Assembly (NCBI GenBank): GCA_003255065.1
Contig: QAOA01008473.1
Span: 806,001-870,000 of the forward strand
Length of the DNA stretch: 64,000 bases
Direction: 5' to 3'
DNA from: Cercis canadensis
Taxonomy: Eukaryota; Streptophyta; Magnoliopsida; Fabales; Fabaceae
The position numbers and the translations under genes were made by a program. Shown in pieces: positions 10,559-24,062 of this stretch (within the stretch, counting starts at the first letter, position 1; each line of letters starts with the position of its first letter). The notes below the pieces were generated by a model that was not told where the DNA came from, did no database searches, and saw only the letters and a list, made by a program, of their open reading frames with translations.

Positions 10559-13500
10559 CTAACCTCCTTCAGGATATATTGAATTGTAATGCACCTCTGC
10601 CCAGAAGCTCAAACAAATTACTGCACAATATACATAACACGAGCAATTAAGAACAACTGTCACAGTATAACTCACTTTATCTAAGTTAAATAGGTTTCTT
10701 TATGATGCATCTTCAGGTCCAATTATTCATTAATACTAAGAGCTACACAAAAAGGGTGAATGGTTCTCTCAGTGAAGATGGAAGATAACTGTACCTCGTT
10801 TTGACCTTTCAAAATTAGGAAGAATCTCGATATAGCAAGTGTCCTTGAAAGATGTTATGACAAATATCTTAACTCCATACTGTAAAACATAGTAAGAAAA
10901 ATTAGACAGCCAAATAAGCTATTCAGGACATTGATTAACAACGCTGCAACTCGGATTATCCAACCACATGCATAAAAAAGTTTAGGTTAAGACTCCTACA
11001 TAGTTTTAGATTCAAATTTTTAATAAATCAAAATCAATGCTTTACATGTAAGCGTCATCTATCCACACAATACTCACATAAATAAGTAAATTAGAAGTTC
11101 TGCTTGCACCCTGCAAGTAGTAGGGTCTAGTTATCCAAATGAAACTAGGATCACATCTAAGCTCAATAGACTGAATTCCTAGGTATTAAGGAACTGAAAT
11201 TGATAACATAATCCAATCTGTTGCTTTAATAACAAATGGTCAAAAATTTCAAATTGGAAATGCTACGTTATGGTTGGGGTTCATAATGTCCACTTTCAAT
11301 ATTGCATTACAATAGAATGAATTCTCCTACAAGGCGGGGGTCAAAAGTAATAACTTGAAAAGCAATTAAAAAAAAAAACAAGGAAAAGGACTTTCAGAAA
11401 GGTTATAAGACTGGTATAATACATGCAGTGACCCCACTTCTTCCATTGTTCCTGTTAGGTCTGGGTCAAGCTACCAAAGAGATGGGAACAAAAATGACAT
11501 TCAGATCCTCAAGTCCAATTGACTATATCTTTATCTATCATGTTATTTTATTTATTTATTTTTTTTTTTGTTTGGGGGAGGGGGGGTGGTGGTGGTGGTG
11601 GTGAGGAGAGGGAACTTGGTGATTCCATTTAACTATTATCTGCCAATTGTTAAAATCTGCAGATCATATTAAATGCGTCGAAGTCTCAGCTATGTTTGGC
11701 AGAGTTTAACTGGTTGCTAAACAAAAAATTTCCTATAATAAGGTTGTAGAAAACAGAAAATCCATAAGCATAAAGATTTACAACATCCAATATCAGGGGG
11801 TATCTCAGACTCGGCAGATATAAATAATTTAGTAAAATCAGCTGCGACAAGTAAATGATATATAGCGGACAACGAGTTACGAGTTATAGAAGAATGTATA
11901 CAAGTCATATGTCGTAAACATAAGAAATTAATAGATAAGTTGCCAAAGCATACAGAATCTGCAGCAGCCTGCAAAGTAACATGATCTCCCCACTCACCGT
12001 TCCTGATTCCATTAGCAAGATAGTCAAAGGTAAGGTACAAATATTTCAAGAAAGAAACTGATTAATTCAACTGGAAGAAATAGAAAGATACTTGGACATC
12101 TTCTCCAAATAGTCTCCATAAGCCATAGGAACATATCCCTCATATATTTCTGGGTACGACTTCAGCTGACCCATAAAAAATTTCATGTTATATTTTAACC
12201 AGAAAGCATCGTGATTAACTTGAAAAAAAATAAGTTCATGAAATCAAATCAAGTCATCACATTAGAATACTACGCTTAACTATAATGTGATAAAAGATTG
12301 CCAACCTACCTGATTCACAATTTCTTCTCTCACAAATTTATGGTGCTCAGGTGTTCGATAAATTTGATCTGATAGTGCGCGAAACTGAAAGCATTACAGA
12401 CCTCATGTAACACAATGACTAATTAATTATTCAAATTGGAAGTCCAAAGGAATGTAACTATATCAGTGAGTCCAAACTTTAGCATCATGCTTGAATCTAT
12501 GGTCACACCAAAACAGAGTATACAAGGACAACTACTCTCTCATTTTATTACGATATGATATGCAGGCCATCTAATTGATGAAAATTTTATTACTTCTAAA
12601 GAGAAGAGTAGCATCGAGTAAACATCATGATACTAGAATATATGCATGCTCAGACAGAAAAGATTAAACCTGACAGTTGCCATCTCCTTCAACTTTAGAC
12701 TCAACCAACTCATATAGCTGCAACCTATGAATGACATAAGCACTCTCAGCTTCTTAAGTTTAGGATAACAAATTTAAACAACCAACCAACAACTATGAAT
12801 AAAAGTTATCATAAATTAAAAAAAAATAAAACGAATGAAAAAATATGCATAAAATTAAGCATTACCTGTCCAATAGCCTTTGATGATCTAAAGTTGCTTC
12901 ATCAACTGAAGGTATTTCTCCATTGATTCTGGGGACATGCTGCATGAAGGAAAACAAATATACGTAATTATAGACCATTTCGAAGATATTGATCTGAAAG
13001 ACATACCATATGTAGCCCCTCCCCAAAAACAAAATGTTGCCAATAGTCTAACCCCACTGAGCAATTGATAGTAGCTCTCGACTGCCTAAATAAGAATTCA
13101 AATAGTAGACTCTAGAAAGCAAGCAGTTAAAAAATGTTATCCGATCATCAAACTAACAGAAGAAAACCTCAATGCAGCTAATTTCATATAAGATATCAAA
13201 AGTGTGATCCAGTGACATTGAATGCTAATTGACGAATAAATAAACGTAAAAAATAAAGAAAGTTTTCTTGAGTTCTTTCCCTGTAAAAAAGAAAAGTCTT
13301 CCTGAAATGCATTAACGACACTTGAGAAGCCAAACTTACTGGAATTGGAATCATCTGATTCAACCTTTTCCCCACTTCATCAAGAGCATATGCATTCATC
13401 TGCTGCAATGAATAGAACCACTCATCACCACAATAAGAATTCTTCTCAGAGCTAGAATATGAACTTGAAGGTCCCACATCATCTGCCTCTTCTTGATCAC

Positions 13501-13938
13501 TCTCCTGTCCTACAAATTTTGCAGAAAATAAACACAATACAGTAAAGTAATGCAGAAAAACTAGAAGCTATGAATGATATCAGACCAAGAATGTTCAATA
13601 TAAGATATACCAGGGTCATAGTTACTCATTGGATGACTGAGCCACTCTTGCGAGAAAGCAGATAGCGGCAAATTTTCAGTCCATTCATGTGGAGGAGCAG
13701 AAGCTTCTGCCACTGCAAGTTGTGACAGTTGTTGTTGAAGAGCATGGACCATTAGTTCATCATTTTCTATATTGCTGAATTCCGTATCATAATTCTCTTC
13801 CTTGAAATAATGCCCATGATAGCAATCAGTGTTATCTTGAGAATCAGTACCACAATATCCATAATTAGAATATGGGCCTCCATCAAAAAGCTGCAGGCCC
13901 CACTGTACAACATCAGGATCTTGCTCGTAGGAAATCAT
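10559..13938 (-). CDS. OTU-domain deubiquitinating cysteine protease (OTU9/OTU10-like)
   Basis: Predicted ubiquitin isopeptidase of the plant OTU9-12 group. Exons on the minus strand: 13938-13611, 13509-13340, 12939-12866, 12724-12670, 12384-12310, 12165-12092, 12002-11954, 10879-10795, 10620-10559; 972 nt, 323 aa. The start is the ATG at 13938 (MISYEQDPDVVQWGL); an in-frame GTG lies just upstream. The N-terminal half is acidic and Gln/Ser-rich. The OTU core runs from about residue 190: VEGDGNCQFRALSDQIYRTP gives Asp205 and catalytic Cys208, GEWGDHVTLQAAAD is the middle block, and WAEVHYNSIYPEG holds catalytic His314. The model stops (GGT TAG) nine residues past that His, where relatives as I recall them carry a Lys-rich, Trp-containing tail. 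The stop overlaps a possible splice donor (G|GTTAG at 10564/10563), so a further exon is not excluded. Confidence 0.88.
11574..11603. repeat. G-rich tract with GGT microsatellite in an OTU intron
   Basis: A run of G followed by six GGT units lies in the intron between the GEWGDHV exon and the YGVKIF exon. On the transcribed strand this is CCA-rich. It explains nothing else nearby. Confidence 0.8.
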
Positions 13939-15430
13939 CTCCACAACAGACAGCTTCTTAACTCAAAAGACATTTGCTCCAACCAAACATATTTTATTCC
14001 AAGAGAGTCTTGTTTAGTATAACTCGACAAAGGTAATAATACTTATCCAAAGAATGCAATTAGCCTCAGAAAGTCATACTGCAGCCTGCCTTCCTATGAA
14101 ACAATCATTGAACCAAATTATTTCCATCTCAAAGACCAGAGGATTGCTATAATGTGCATAATAACAAAGCTGAATGCAAATGCCTTTTCTAATGTCTTGT
14201 GAGATATGTGGAGTATTACTAGATTCCTTGTTTCCATGTTCAGAAACCATTAAATCTCAATTTTAATACGAAGAAGAGAATTTTGAACATGAACTTGGGG
14301 GTTTTTTTTGATGATTTCTCTCACCAAGCTTAGGGGAAAAAATGGTGGTCTGTTAGTTATAATACAAATGACATGGCAACTACAACTGAGAACAATAATC
14401 AGATAAATTAGACTAATGTTGAAATATTTTAGTCACTCAAAGCAAGGATATTAGTCAATATAATCAATAAATTATTCAAACCTATTAAAAGAAAAGGCTC
14501 ACTCATTGGCCATGCTATACACCTAATCTTCTCCAGTAATATGAATAAAGATACTTAAACACTCTTGACTTTAATAAACATTCATGTGAATTCTCTTTAA
14601 TGGAAGAAAGACGACCTAAGAATTCTGAAATTAATTCTAGTTGAATTTAAGACATAACACTCAAAGATTCAAACAAATTGATAATATAAATGTACAATAA
14701 GTTGCTTCAGATGCGCCAAATGAAGTGGAGAGACAAGAACTTTTCAGGCGTACAAATAACTCAAGCATCTGGTAATGGTTAAATTACTTCCAAAAGGAAT
14801 GCAAAAGAGTAGCAATTGTTTTTAAAAAAGGAGATATCCACTGAGTCGTATACATAATCTTCGAAAGTCCGATCCATTAACTGATTTTTTCCTTTCCCAG
14901 TAGCCAAACAGCAAATCAAAAATTTAGAAACCGTTTTTCAATCTGGGCAAACTTCACAGAGAAAACAAACTATTCTCGAATTTAACTGAAAGCATCTCAA
15001 CTAAAGGAAGCAATGGAAAACAACATACAAAAATCAGAGGAAATGAGCGGCGGAAATGCATTATTTTCTTTTACCTTTGGATCAAACCAAAGAAGATGCA
15101 GATCATGTTAAATCTATCGAGACAAAACAAGCAAAAGGCTCCGAGTTCGAAAAAAAGAATAGTTAGCTAAATTTTGAAATAAAAAAAGAGTATCATATTA
15201 ATAATGCATATCATTGAGAAGGGAGCGAAGTAAGAAAAACGAATAGACGTCACAGAATGAGAAGGGGGTAACAGTGGGAACTGAGAAGTATCTTTTTAAG
15301 CTAAGGGCTTCAGAAAAGGCCAAAATGGTAAAGTGACAACATCACGAGGTTTTGTTCAGTGTTTCAGAAGCGAATCTTTGAAGAGTGAAGACTGTGACTG
15401 ATGATGAGGAAGGGAGAGAGCCGTTTTTTT
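13939..15430 (-). other. Probable 5' leader with intron of the OTU gene
   Basis: No coding exon is visible. Near 15340-15420 the minus strand reads like a plant leader (ctcatcatcagtcacagtc) and is less AT-rich than its surroundings, which suggests a non-coding first exon spliced to an acceptor shortly before 13938. This is inference from composition and spacing; transcript reads would settle it. Confidence 0.4.
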
Positions 15431-16661
15431 TTTTTTTTTCTCTATATGTAAGAGGGGATGGCAACTTGTGTGATACTGATAGCATATAAATATTTGCTTT
15501 CTTTTTTTCTCTGTGTGTGTAAATAAACAATTAAGGAGATTCGAAGAGAAGACCAAAAACTAAATTTTATTAAATTAGAGCTCTTTTTCAAATAAATATT
15601 TGGTTATTACACATTATTTTTTATATTAATATGTATTATTTTTTTAAGCTCCATTTGTAATATTCGGCACCATATATTAAGCGTGCTTTGCTCAAAAGTC
15701 TCATTGTTTTTAACTTTTTATTAAGGTGGTTGCTATTAATTTGGATAATTTAAAATTTTGATATAAACTATAAGTAAGTATGATTAATAGCGGAATCAAA
15801 TCCTTGGTGTTGGTTGGTCCATTAGATTTATGTAAAATATTGTTTAGTACGAGGTTGGATGACTCAATGGATGTCATTGTCGGGGACCACTTTATAGGAA
15901 TATTGAGTGTGACATTTCATATGCAACAGCCAATGTCACACTCATTTTAGTTCAAATAATCTCAATTTACAGTATTGCATAATATCAATAAATCAGGTTA
16001 TTTGCCATCTAATATGTTAGAAATGGATGATTGATTTTAATAATACATTTTAAAATTTTAATTTCATAAATATTATATTTTTTAAACAATTTTTATATTT
16101 ATAATAATTTTTATTTTTAATATTATGCCATTTTATAAAATAATAATAAAAAACTAAAACCACCAATAATGTATATTGTTACACCACATGTCCACAAGAG
16201 TCACGTGATTTGCCAAATTTCTTGATTTCCTTTAACTCATTACTTATATGAAGGTTTTTCAATTATTGTCCCTATTTTTTTTGTCGTTGAAATTTGTATC
16301 CCACGTCAACAGTGCATACGTCCATTGAAGTTTCTGTTGCAATGTGTGTCTATCTTCCCCTGATTCCCATAGTTTCGCCAACTCTTCCTCCCCGCCATTT
16401 CTTCTTCCGAAAAAACTTACCATCTCTGCACACCCAACTCTTACTCTCTTTCTCTCTCCTCTCTCTCTCTCTCTCTGCCTCCCAATCCTCCATTTTCATC
16501 TCTCTGTAACCAACCCTGCACGTCTGAATCTCTGCTTCACTGCGAATCAACCCAAATTCACAATGAATTTACCCATCTAGTTCTGAATTTCTTCCTTCAT
16601 CATCAAATTTTGTTTTTTTTTTTTTGGCTGAGATAGTTTTTTCCCCGTTGAAAGCTAAAAA
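15431..16661. promoter_or_regulatory. Divergent intergenic region between the OTU and ABCG28 genes
   Basis: The region separates two genes transcribed away from each other, so it probably holds both promoters. The right part (16290-16661) is less AT-rich, with a CT-rich stretch at about 16438-16477 typical of plant 5' leaders. Several short open frames there are compatible with upstream ORFs but none is supported as a protein. The centre is AT-rich without clear TATA assignment. Confidence 0.45.
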
Positions 16662-19600
16662 ATGAGCAACAGAGATGGTCAAAACATGATGAGAAATACT
16701 GGTTTGGTTATAGTTGTTGTATTAAGCTGCTTTTCGGGGCAAGTTTATTGTCAGGACAAACCAAATGACATGAGTAATAATCCAGCTGTGGTTCAGCTCT
16801 TCGCGGAGGCCATCTACAGCAGCCTCTCTAATTTCACCTCCATCTTCAAGGACGAAATCAAAGAACGTTTGGGTTTTTGCATAGTTGATGTGTGAGCAAT
16901 CATTTTCCCCCATCGTTTTCATTACTTTTCCTTCCTATCATTTTCTTTTTGTTTTCTATTAAAACAGAAAAAATGTCATTTTCTTCTCTTCTCCCTCAGG
17001 GACGCTGATTGGGATGGGGCATTTAATTTCTCCAAAAATTTGAATTTTCTGACCCAATGTGCCCAGAAAGCAAAAGGTATATGGAGTCCAGCGTAGAGTA
17101 TAACTGAAGCCATATAATTGCATACAATATGTAATATTAAGAATGACAAGAAAAGACTTGAGTAGTCAGGACCAACACTGTTTAAAGAAGACTTTTTTCT
17201 TCCATTTTTTTTTAATTTTTATTTTTGGTGGCTTCACAGGAGATATTACACAGCGCATATGCACAGCAGCAGAAGTAAAGTTCTATGCCGGTAGTTTTGC
17301 TGCGACCGCATCATCAAAGAAAACCTCAAGCAACTACTTGAAGCCCAACAAGAACTGTAATTTGAGCTCATGGGTTAATGGATGTGAGCCTGGATGGGGC
17401 TGTAGTACCATTCAGAAAGTTGAACTTAACAATGCTAAGGACATACCATTTAGAACTAATAATTGCCAGCCTTGCTGTGAGGGTTTCTTTTGCCCTCATG
17501 GCATCACTTGCATGATACGTAAGTATTAGAAAAACAGCCATCAATTTAATACATTAGTATCAAACACTAGGCTATTTCATGTTCTTTTTAATGACATGCA
17601 TATGTTGCATTCTTGATCAATTTCAAATTGTGGGAAGAAAATGTTTCTCTAGACTCTAGTTATATATATGTTCATGTTCTTAGTCCTAACTTGTTTTGTT
17701 TGGTTTTGCCAATTTGTTTACTATTGAAGCTTGCCCATTGGGTTCTTACTGTCCACGGGCACAACTCAATAATAAAACTGGAGTATGTGAACCGTAAGTA
17801 CATAGCGTTTGTAGTTGCTATTTTTTCAAGTTTCTTATTTTTGGCATACATTAATATTTATCAGCAGAATCAATCTTCAGATATCGTTATCAGCTACCTC
17901 CCGGAAAGTCCAATCATACTTGTGGGGGAGCAGATATTTGGGCGGACATTACGAGTAGTAGCGAGGTATTCTGTTCAGCAGGATCATACTGTCCGTCTAC
18001 TGTCCAAAAAAATCCTTGCAGTAGGGGGTATTGATAATTATCCCTGAACTTTTCTAGCGCTTGTTCTTAGATTTACAAGTTGCTACTTCATTTCTTACTG
18101 CCTGTATATTCTTACATTCTTCTCAAGACCTTTGCACCTTGCTTTATCTTCTGATCTCTCTATTCTATTCTTTTTTCTCTTCTGTTGTTCCTTCTGTTTC
18201 TCAATTCTTTTTCAAAGCTGCTTTCTGCTTACATTGCAGGTATTACTGCAGGACAGGTTCTACTACTAAAGAGAGTAAGTTCCCAAAATCTTATACTTGA
18301 CTTAATAGAATTACTAGCGGCCATTCTTCCGTGTCCATTGGAAGGGTCAATGAAAATGTATATAAAGTGGCTGCAGATGTGAGTTATACCAAAATGGATC
18401 TATGTATGCCATTAAGTGAGACTGTGATGTTATTGCAGGACATGTTAATTTCGCCTATTGTAATGCTATTGTAGGACATCAATTTCAAGGGTAACAACTG
18501 GAAAATCATAGCTTACATACCTTCCGGTATTCAGCTTGCATGATTGCGGTCTTTGATTGTACAGCATAAAGGGTGGTTTTAGTTATTTCATCTCTGCATG
18601 ATTTCAAAATATTGTGCAATAACATGTCAGAGATGCCAACGTATACACATTAGTATAATGGATAATATATCTATATGCACATAGATAAGAGTTCATACCT
18701 CATATTGGTAAATCTATATGGGCATTCATGCATGTGTTTGTAATGCATGGGAGAAATCTATCATTTCTGGTTACTGTGTACCTTCCTCTGCGCTACCTAT
18801 AGTTGTTTACTATATCTGGAGCATGTATATCTGTTGAAATGTATTTCTACCTAGAGTTTGAAGGCTAATTTACATAGCATAGTCTAAGATGGCGGTTCCA
18901 GTGATCCTTCCTATTCTTTTGTTTTTCTATTTTTCCCAGAATGTTTCAGGTTGGCTTCTTGTGAACCCAAATCAGCAAATCAGAATATTACTGCATATGG
19001 TGTCATGGCTTTTGTGAGTATTCTTTTACTCTTTGTTATATTTCCATAGTATTGATTACAGTGTTAGTATAACGTTAAATATCTGATCATACATTGTCAA
19101 ACACTCTCCATAAGCTTGTAAAACTGGGATGCAAATTTTCCTTCTGGAGCAACCAAACAAGTCACATGATTGATGAATTTCTTTCTCTTTCGGTCGAGTT
19201 GGTTTCATAGTTAATTGTAACCAGCCGCACTATACACTCATGCAGTGACCCTTTGCTTGCCAATGCAGGCTGGCTTGAGTTTTTTGCTTCTTATCATATA
19301 TAATTGTTCTGATCAAGTACTTGCAACTCGAGAAAAAAGACTAGCAAAATCAAGAGAGAGAGCAGCTCAAAGTGTAAGAGAAACACAAGCACGTGAAAAA
19401 TGGAAATCTGCAAAAGATATTGCTAAGAAGCACGCAGTAGGATTGCAAACACAATTATCAAGAACATTTTCTCGTAGAAAATCTTTGAAGCAGCCAGATC
19501 TGAGAGGTTTTGGTTCTAAAAATGAATCTTCCCTACCGCCAATAGGTCCAGGAGGTGCTGGTACTTCTCAGCAATCAAAAGGAAAGAAAAAGGAGAAAAG

Positions 19601-22345
19601 CAACCTCAGTAAAATGATTGACCAACTTGAGGAAAACCCTGATAGTCAAGAAGGCTTTCATCTTCAGATAGGAGATAAAAATATCAAAAAGCAAGCACCA
19701 AAGGGTAAAGCACTGCATACTCAGAGCCAAATTTTCAAGTATGCATATGGTCAGATTGAGAAGGAAAAGGCTATGCAGGAACAAAATAAGAACCTGACCT
19801 TCTCCGGAGTTATTTCAATGGCTAGTGATATTGATATCAGGAAGAGGCTTACAATTGAGGTTGCTTTTAAAGATTTAACCCTCACTTTGAAAGGAAAAAA
19901 CAAACATCTTTTAAGAAGTGTGACTGGGAAATTATTTCCTGGCCGGGTTTCAGCAGTTATGGGCCCATCTGGTGCTGGTAAAACAACATTTATTTCTGCT
20001 TTAACTGGCAAAGCACATGGATGTACCACAACTGGTTTAGTTCTTGTAAATGGAAAGGTTGAGCCTATTCGGTCATACAAGAAGATCATTGGATTTGTGC
20101 CACAAGATGATATTGTGCATGGAAATTTGACAGTGGAGGAGAACCTGTGGTTCAGTGCCAGATGCAGGTATATACCACATATAGTTCCTTGATCACTTTA
20201 GTCTCTTGAATGACTCTGAAAGATAGACTGATAATACTTTCAATATGACAAGTACGTATTATATGCCTTGTAAATAAGACGCAGGATTGAACGCATTTTC
20301 TAGCTATACTCTCACTTTTACAACATTTTCTTGCCACTGTAGACTCTCAGCTGATCTACCAAAAGCAGAGAAGGTCCTAGTGGTTGAAAGAGTGATCGAG
20401 TCCTTGGGTCTGCAGGCAGTGAGGGATTCTCTGGTTGGGACAGTAGAGAAGCGAGGAATCTCTGGAGGTCAAAGGAAACGAGTAAACGTTGGACTGGAAA
20501 TGGTTATGGAACCTTCGCTTCTGATTTTAGATGAACCCACATCTGGTTTGGACAGTTCATCTTCTCAGTTACTGCTTAGAGCACTTAGACGTGAGGCTCT
20601 TGAAGGAGTAAATATATGCATGGTCCTTCACCAACCAAGGTAATTTCTTTTTTTCAAATTTAAGAATCAAAATCTTCTCTGTGTAATGGACAAATCATTT
20701 TATTTACCTCCAACCACCTAAAATAATACTTCCTTTTCTATTCTTCTTTGGGTGTTCTCCAGTTACTCTTTGTTCAAGATGTTCGATGATTTTATACTAC
20801 TTGCTAAAGGCGGCCTTACAGTTTATCACGGACCAGTGAAGAAAGTTGAAGAATACTTTTCTAGCCTGGGAATTGTTGTCCCCGAGCGTGTTAACCCTCC
20901 AGATTATTACATAGACATTTTAGAAGGAATAGTGAAACTTAGTGCAAGTTCTGGAGTGAACTATAAACAACTACCAGTTAGATGGATGCTTCATAATGGT
21001 TACCCAGTTCCCATGGATATGCTAACAAGTGTTGAAGGAATGGCCGCCACAGCTGGTGAAAGTTCAACACAAGGAGCAGCTAATCCTGGAGGGGAAGGTG
21101 ATACCTCTTTTGCTGGAGAACTTTGGCGGGATGTAAAGACCACCGTTGATATAAAGAAAGACATCATACAAAATAATTTCTTATCTTCTAGTGATTTATC
21201 CAATCGGAAAACCCCTGGACTGCTACAACAATACAGATACTTTCTTGGAAGGTAAATTACAAGAGAGATGACAGATTCAGCTAATCTTCAAAACTTGATT
21301 TTGTTGTATACTTTATTCCCTGCAGGCTTGGTAAGCAACGGCTACGAGAAGCTAGAACACAAGCTGTAGATTTTCTAATTTTGTTACTAGCAGGAATATG
21401 CTTAGGAACACTTGCCAAAGTGAGCGATGAATCATTTGGAGCTACTGGTTATACATACACTGTGATAGCAGTATGTAAGTTTCATTTAGTTTCTTAGTTG
21501 CTATTTGCTAAGTATACTGAAGGATCTAATCCCTTTGTCATCTTTACTTTCTCACTTATAATTTCTTACTTTCAGCGCTCCTGTGTAAGATTGCGGCTTT
21601 GAGATCATTTTCATTGGATAAGTTGCACTATTGGAGGGAGAGCGCTTCTGGCATGAGTAGTCTGGCTTACTTTCTTGCAAAGGATACCGTCGACCATTTC
21701 AGCACAATTATCAAGCCTCTGGTTTATCTATCAATGTTCTATTTCTTCAACAATCCTAGATCATCCGTTGTAGATAACTACTTTGTCTTGCTATGTTTGG
21801 TGTACTGTGTCACTGGCATAGCTTATGCATTGGCAATCTATCTTGAACCTGGTCCAGCTCAACTGGTGAATCATCTAAATCTTTTCAAAGTTTATCCTAG
21901 TATATAAAATGATGTGGAAATGTCTTACTTTTAGTTACAAGCCATTCTTGTTTTATGCAGTGGTCAGTGTTACTTCCTGTCGTTTTGACTCTCATAGCAA
22001 CCTATAACAACGAAGAAGAGAACAAATATGTGAGATTTATAGCCGACTTGTGCTACACCAAGTGGGCTCTTGAAGCATTTATAATATCAAATGCAAAAAG
22101 GTTTGGTTTCTTATCTACTTCCTATAATACGCCTTTATCTTAGGATTTTCACTTGTGCTGATCTCTCTAACTGGTTTCTGCGGCTTAGATACGGTGGAGT
22201 TTGGTTGATAACACGGTGCGGTTCACTCTATGCCCGGCACTATGATCTCAACCATTGGTATCAATGTTTAGCTGGTCTCATCCTAATGGGAATACTCGGT
22301 CGCATTATTGCATTCTTCTGTATGATAGTCTTCCAGAAGAAATAA
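16662..22345 (+). CDS. ABCG28: ABC transporter G family half-transporter with Cys-rich extracellular N-terminus (ABCG28/ABCG24-like)
   Basis: Half-size ABCG transporter of the plant WBC subgroup with a long luminal N-terminus. Exons: 16662-16891, 17000-17076, 17240-17518, 17730-17793, 17881-18027, 18240-18274, 18940-19013, 19269-20167, 20343-20639, 20763-21251, 21326-21474, 21576-21865, 21961-22100, 22189-22345; 3327 nt, 1108 aa, close to the Arabidopsis members as I recall them. Order: signal peptide ([15 protein letters not shown]), Cys-rich ectodomain with [10 protein letters not shown] and SAGSYCP repeats, one membrane span (about 296-313), basic linker, nucleotide-binding domain with Walker A GPSGAGKT (534-541), signature SGGQ (642-645) and Walker [13 protein letters not shown] (Asp665-Glu666), then a C-terminal membrane domain of about six spans from residue 865. 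All catalytic motifs are intact. Arabidopsis ABCG28 acts in pollen-tube tip growth; function and substrate here are not shown. ABCG28 rather than ABCG24 is preferred because GET3C is adjacent, as in Arabidopsis. Confidence 0.93.
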
Positions 22346-22728
22346 GTCCAACTCGAAATTCCTTTACGCTTTCTTTTTGTACAAAACAAGACACAAGGCC
22401 AAGACAATGGCTGGTGATACAACTTGTTCTTCCCTGATAAAACGGACAAGTGTTGAATCCTCGTGCAGTTTATTATATGCATAAGAATGAATATCTGAGC
22501 GATAGTGTGATCGTTGACACCAACTTAGAGGAGTAGATAGCATAGCATTGGACTGACTCAATGGCAGCTCATCTCACTAATGGTTTGCTAGATCCCCGTT
22601 TATGTACGTATGATTTTGAGAATAGTTTAACTTCACCAATTTTTCTGGATGTTCTATTTTTAAGGCTTTATTCATTGAATAATTGATGAGGATTTGGATT
22701 AAAGAACAAGAGAGAAACGTGTAATGGT
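22346..22728. other. 3' flank of ABCG28-like gene
   Basis: Follows the TAA at 22343-22345 and probably includes the 3' untranslated region. Short open frames here have no support. Confidence 0.5.
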
Positions 22729-22736
22729 GAATCAGA

Positions 22737-23778
22737 CTCTGTCAAGACGGGCCAACCCGTCGCGACCCGCCAGTAAATGGGGCGGGACAGGTTGGCTCGC
22801 AGTGGGCTAAGAAAATCTCAATCTGCGGGTTAGCGGGCCAGCACTTCAAAATTATGAAAAAACCTGTAAAATAGGAGAAAAAATTGATGAAGGAACAGCC
22901 CAAATAAATTGCATATCGGGCACAATCTCTGATCTCTTTAGTCAAGAAAATTCAGAACAAACAAAGAAACTGAAAGTTTCGATTCTTAACTACAGAAACA
23001 GAGATGTAACAAACGCACACGTCATTTTCCACCTTTTTCGTTTCACTCAATTCTCAGCAACCAAACAGAACTTGAAAACCAAAGCAAATTCATCCAAATT
23101 AAAGCACACAAAAATATAAGTTCCTCACAACAATGAACGGCAGGACCTGACTCTCCTCACTCTCTGATTCAAACTCTACTCAAGCTGAATCTAAACTTCA
23201 ATTCCTGATTATAATCAAAGAAGAACCAGAGCTACAGAACCATCAAACATTGAAAACTGAACATTCATACTCGTTGAATCCGTACGATCACATAGGGAAT
23301 GAGAGAGAAAGCTAACCTGAACGAAGCAAATCTCCCTCATGAGTGGTGAACTGGAAATGCTTCTTCTCGGTTCGAATTTCAGTGACGAGCGAAGCTGAAA
23401 AGGCTGCAATTCTGCACTCAGAGAGTGAGAGAAAGAGGTTTCCTTCTCCGGCGATTGCGAATGAGCCTGCGATGGATAGAGAGCGATCCGAGGGCGGACC
23501 TGGCGGTGGCTACCTTCTCCTCCTCTGGCGCAGAGAGACAGCTCAGAGTGTGAGAGGCATCGAGAAAGGTATGAGAATTGGGGATATTTTGGGTTAGGTC
23601 TTTTTTTCAGTCTGACTCCCACGGGTCAACTCTCTCGACCCGCCCTGACCCACGGGTCAAACGGGACGAATTTATTGACCCACTTTTAAACGGGCTAGGA
23701 AGAATTGAACTTATCCCCTCATATGTATGGCGGGGCGGGTCATCCGGACGGGCCAAACCCAACTTGACAACGCTATTA
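22737..23778. mobile_element. Non-autonomous hAT-like element, 1042 bp
   Basis: The 8-bp sequence GAATCAGA occurs at 22729-22736 and 23779-23786, as expected for a hAT target-site duplication. Just inside, the left end contains TGTCAAGACGGGCC and the right end, in reverse complement, TGTCAAGTTGGGTTTGGCCC. Subterminal DNA on both sides is full of GGGCC/GACCCGCC motifs typical of hAT ends. The outermost bases of the ends do not match well, so the exact left boundary may be off by a few bases. No transposase is coded. The interior (about 23310-23600) reads on the minus strand like a plant 5' leader and first exon ending at a splice donor (TTCGTTCAG|gttagc, near 23315). Confidence 0.7.
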
Positions 23779-23874
23779 GAATCAGATGAATGCTATCGGA
23801 TTGCCACATGTTCATAAATGTTCAAGCAAATCGGGTTTCAATATTATGACCCATAATTTGTAAAACAATGCACA

Positions 23875-24062
23875 CGATATTGGAAATAGTAGATGAGCAA
23901 CAACATTAACATGTTAATTCATTTGTATACACATAAATAAGGATTTAAAAACATGTAGATATTACAGAAATAAGCATATGAAGATTCAAAAAGGGGGTAA
24001 ATGGTTATGTACACATTATACTTGTCATACAGATGTCGAAAATGGAAGCTTTATCTCCAAAC
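23875..24062. repeat. Diverged copy of the GET3 3' end region
   Basis: The segment beginning at gatattggaaatagtagatg aligns with 24403-24612, sharing blocks such as gcagatattac-like, aaataagcac/tatg and gaagtgttatctcc-like text up to the GET3 stop codon. A third, shorter match (ggaaacagtagatgagc) is near 24945 in the last GET3 intron. It looks like a local duplication of about 200 bp that has since diverged. Confidence 0.6.
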
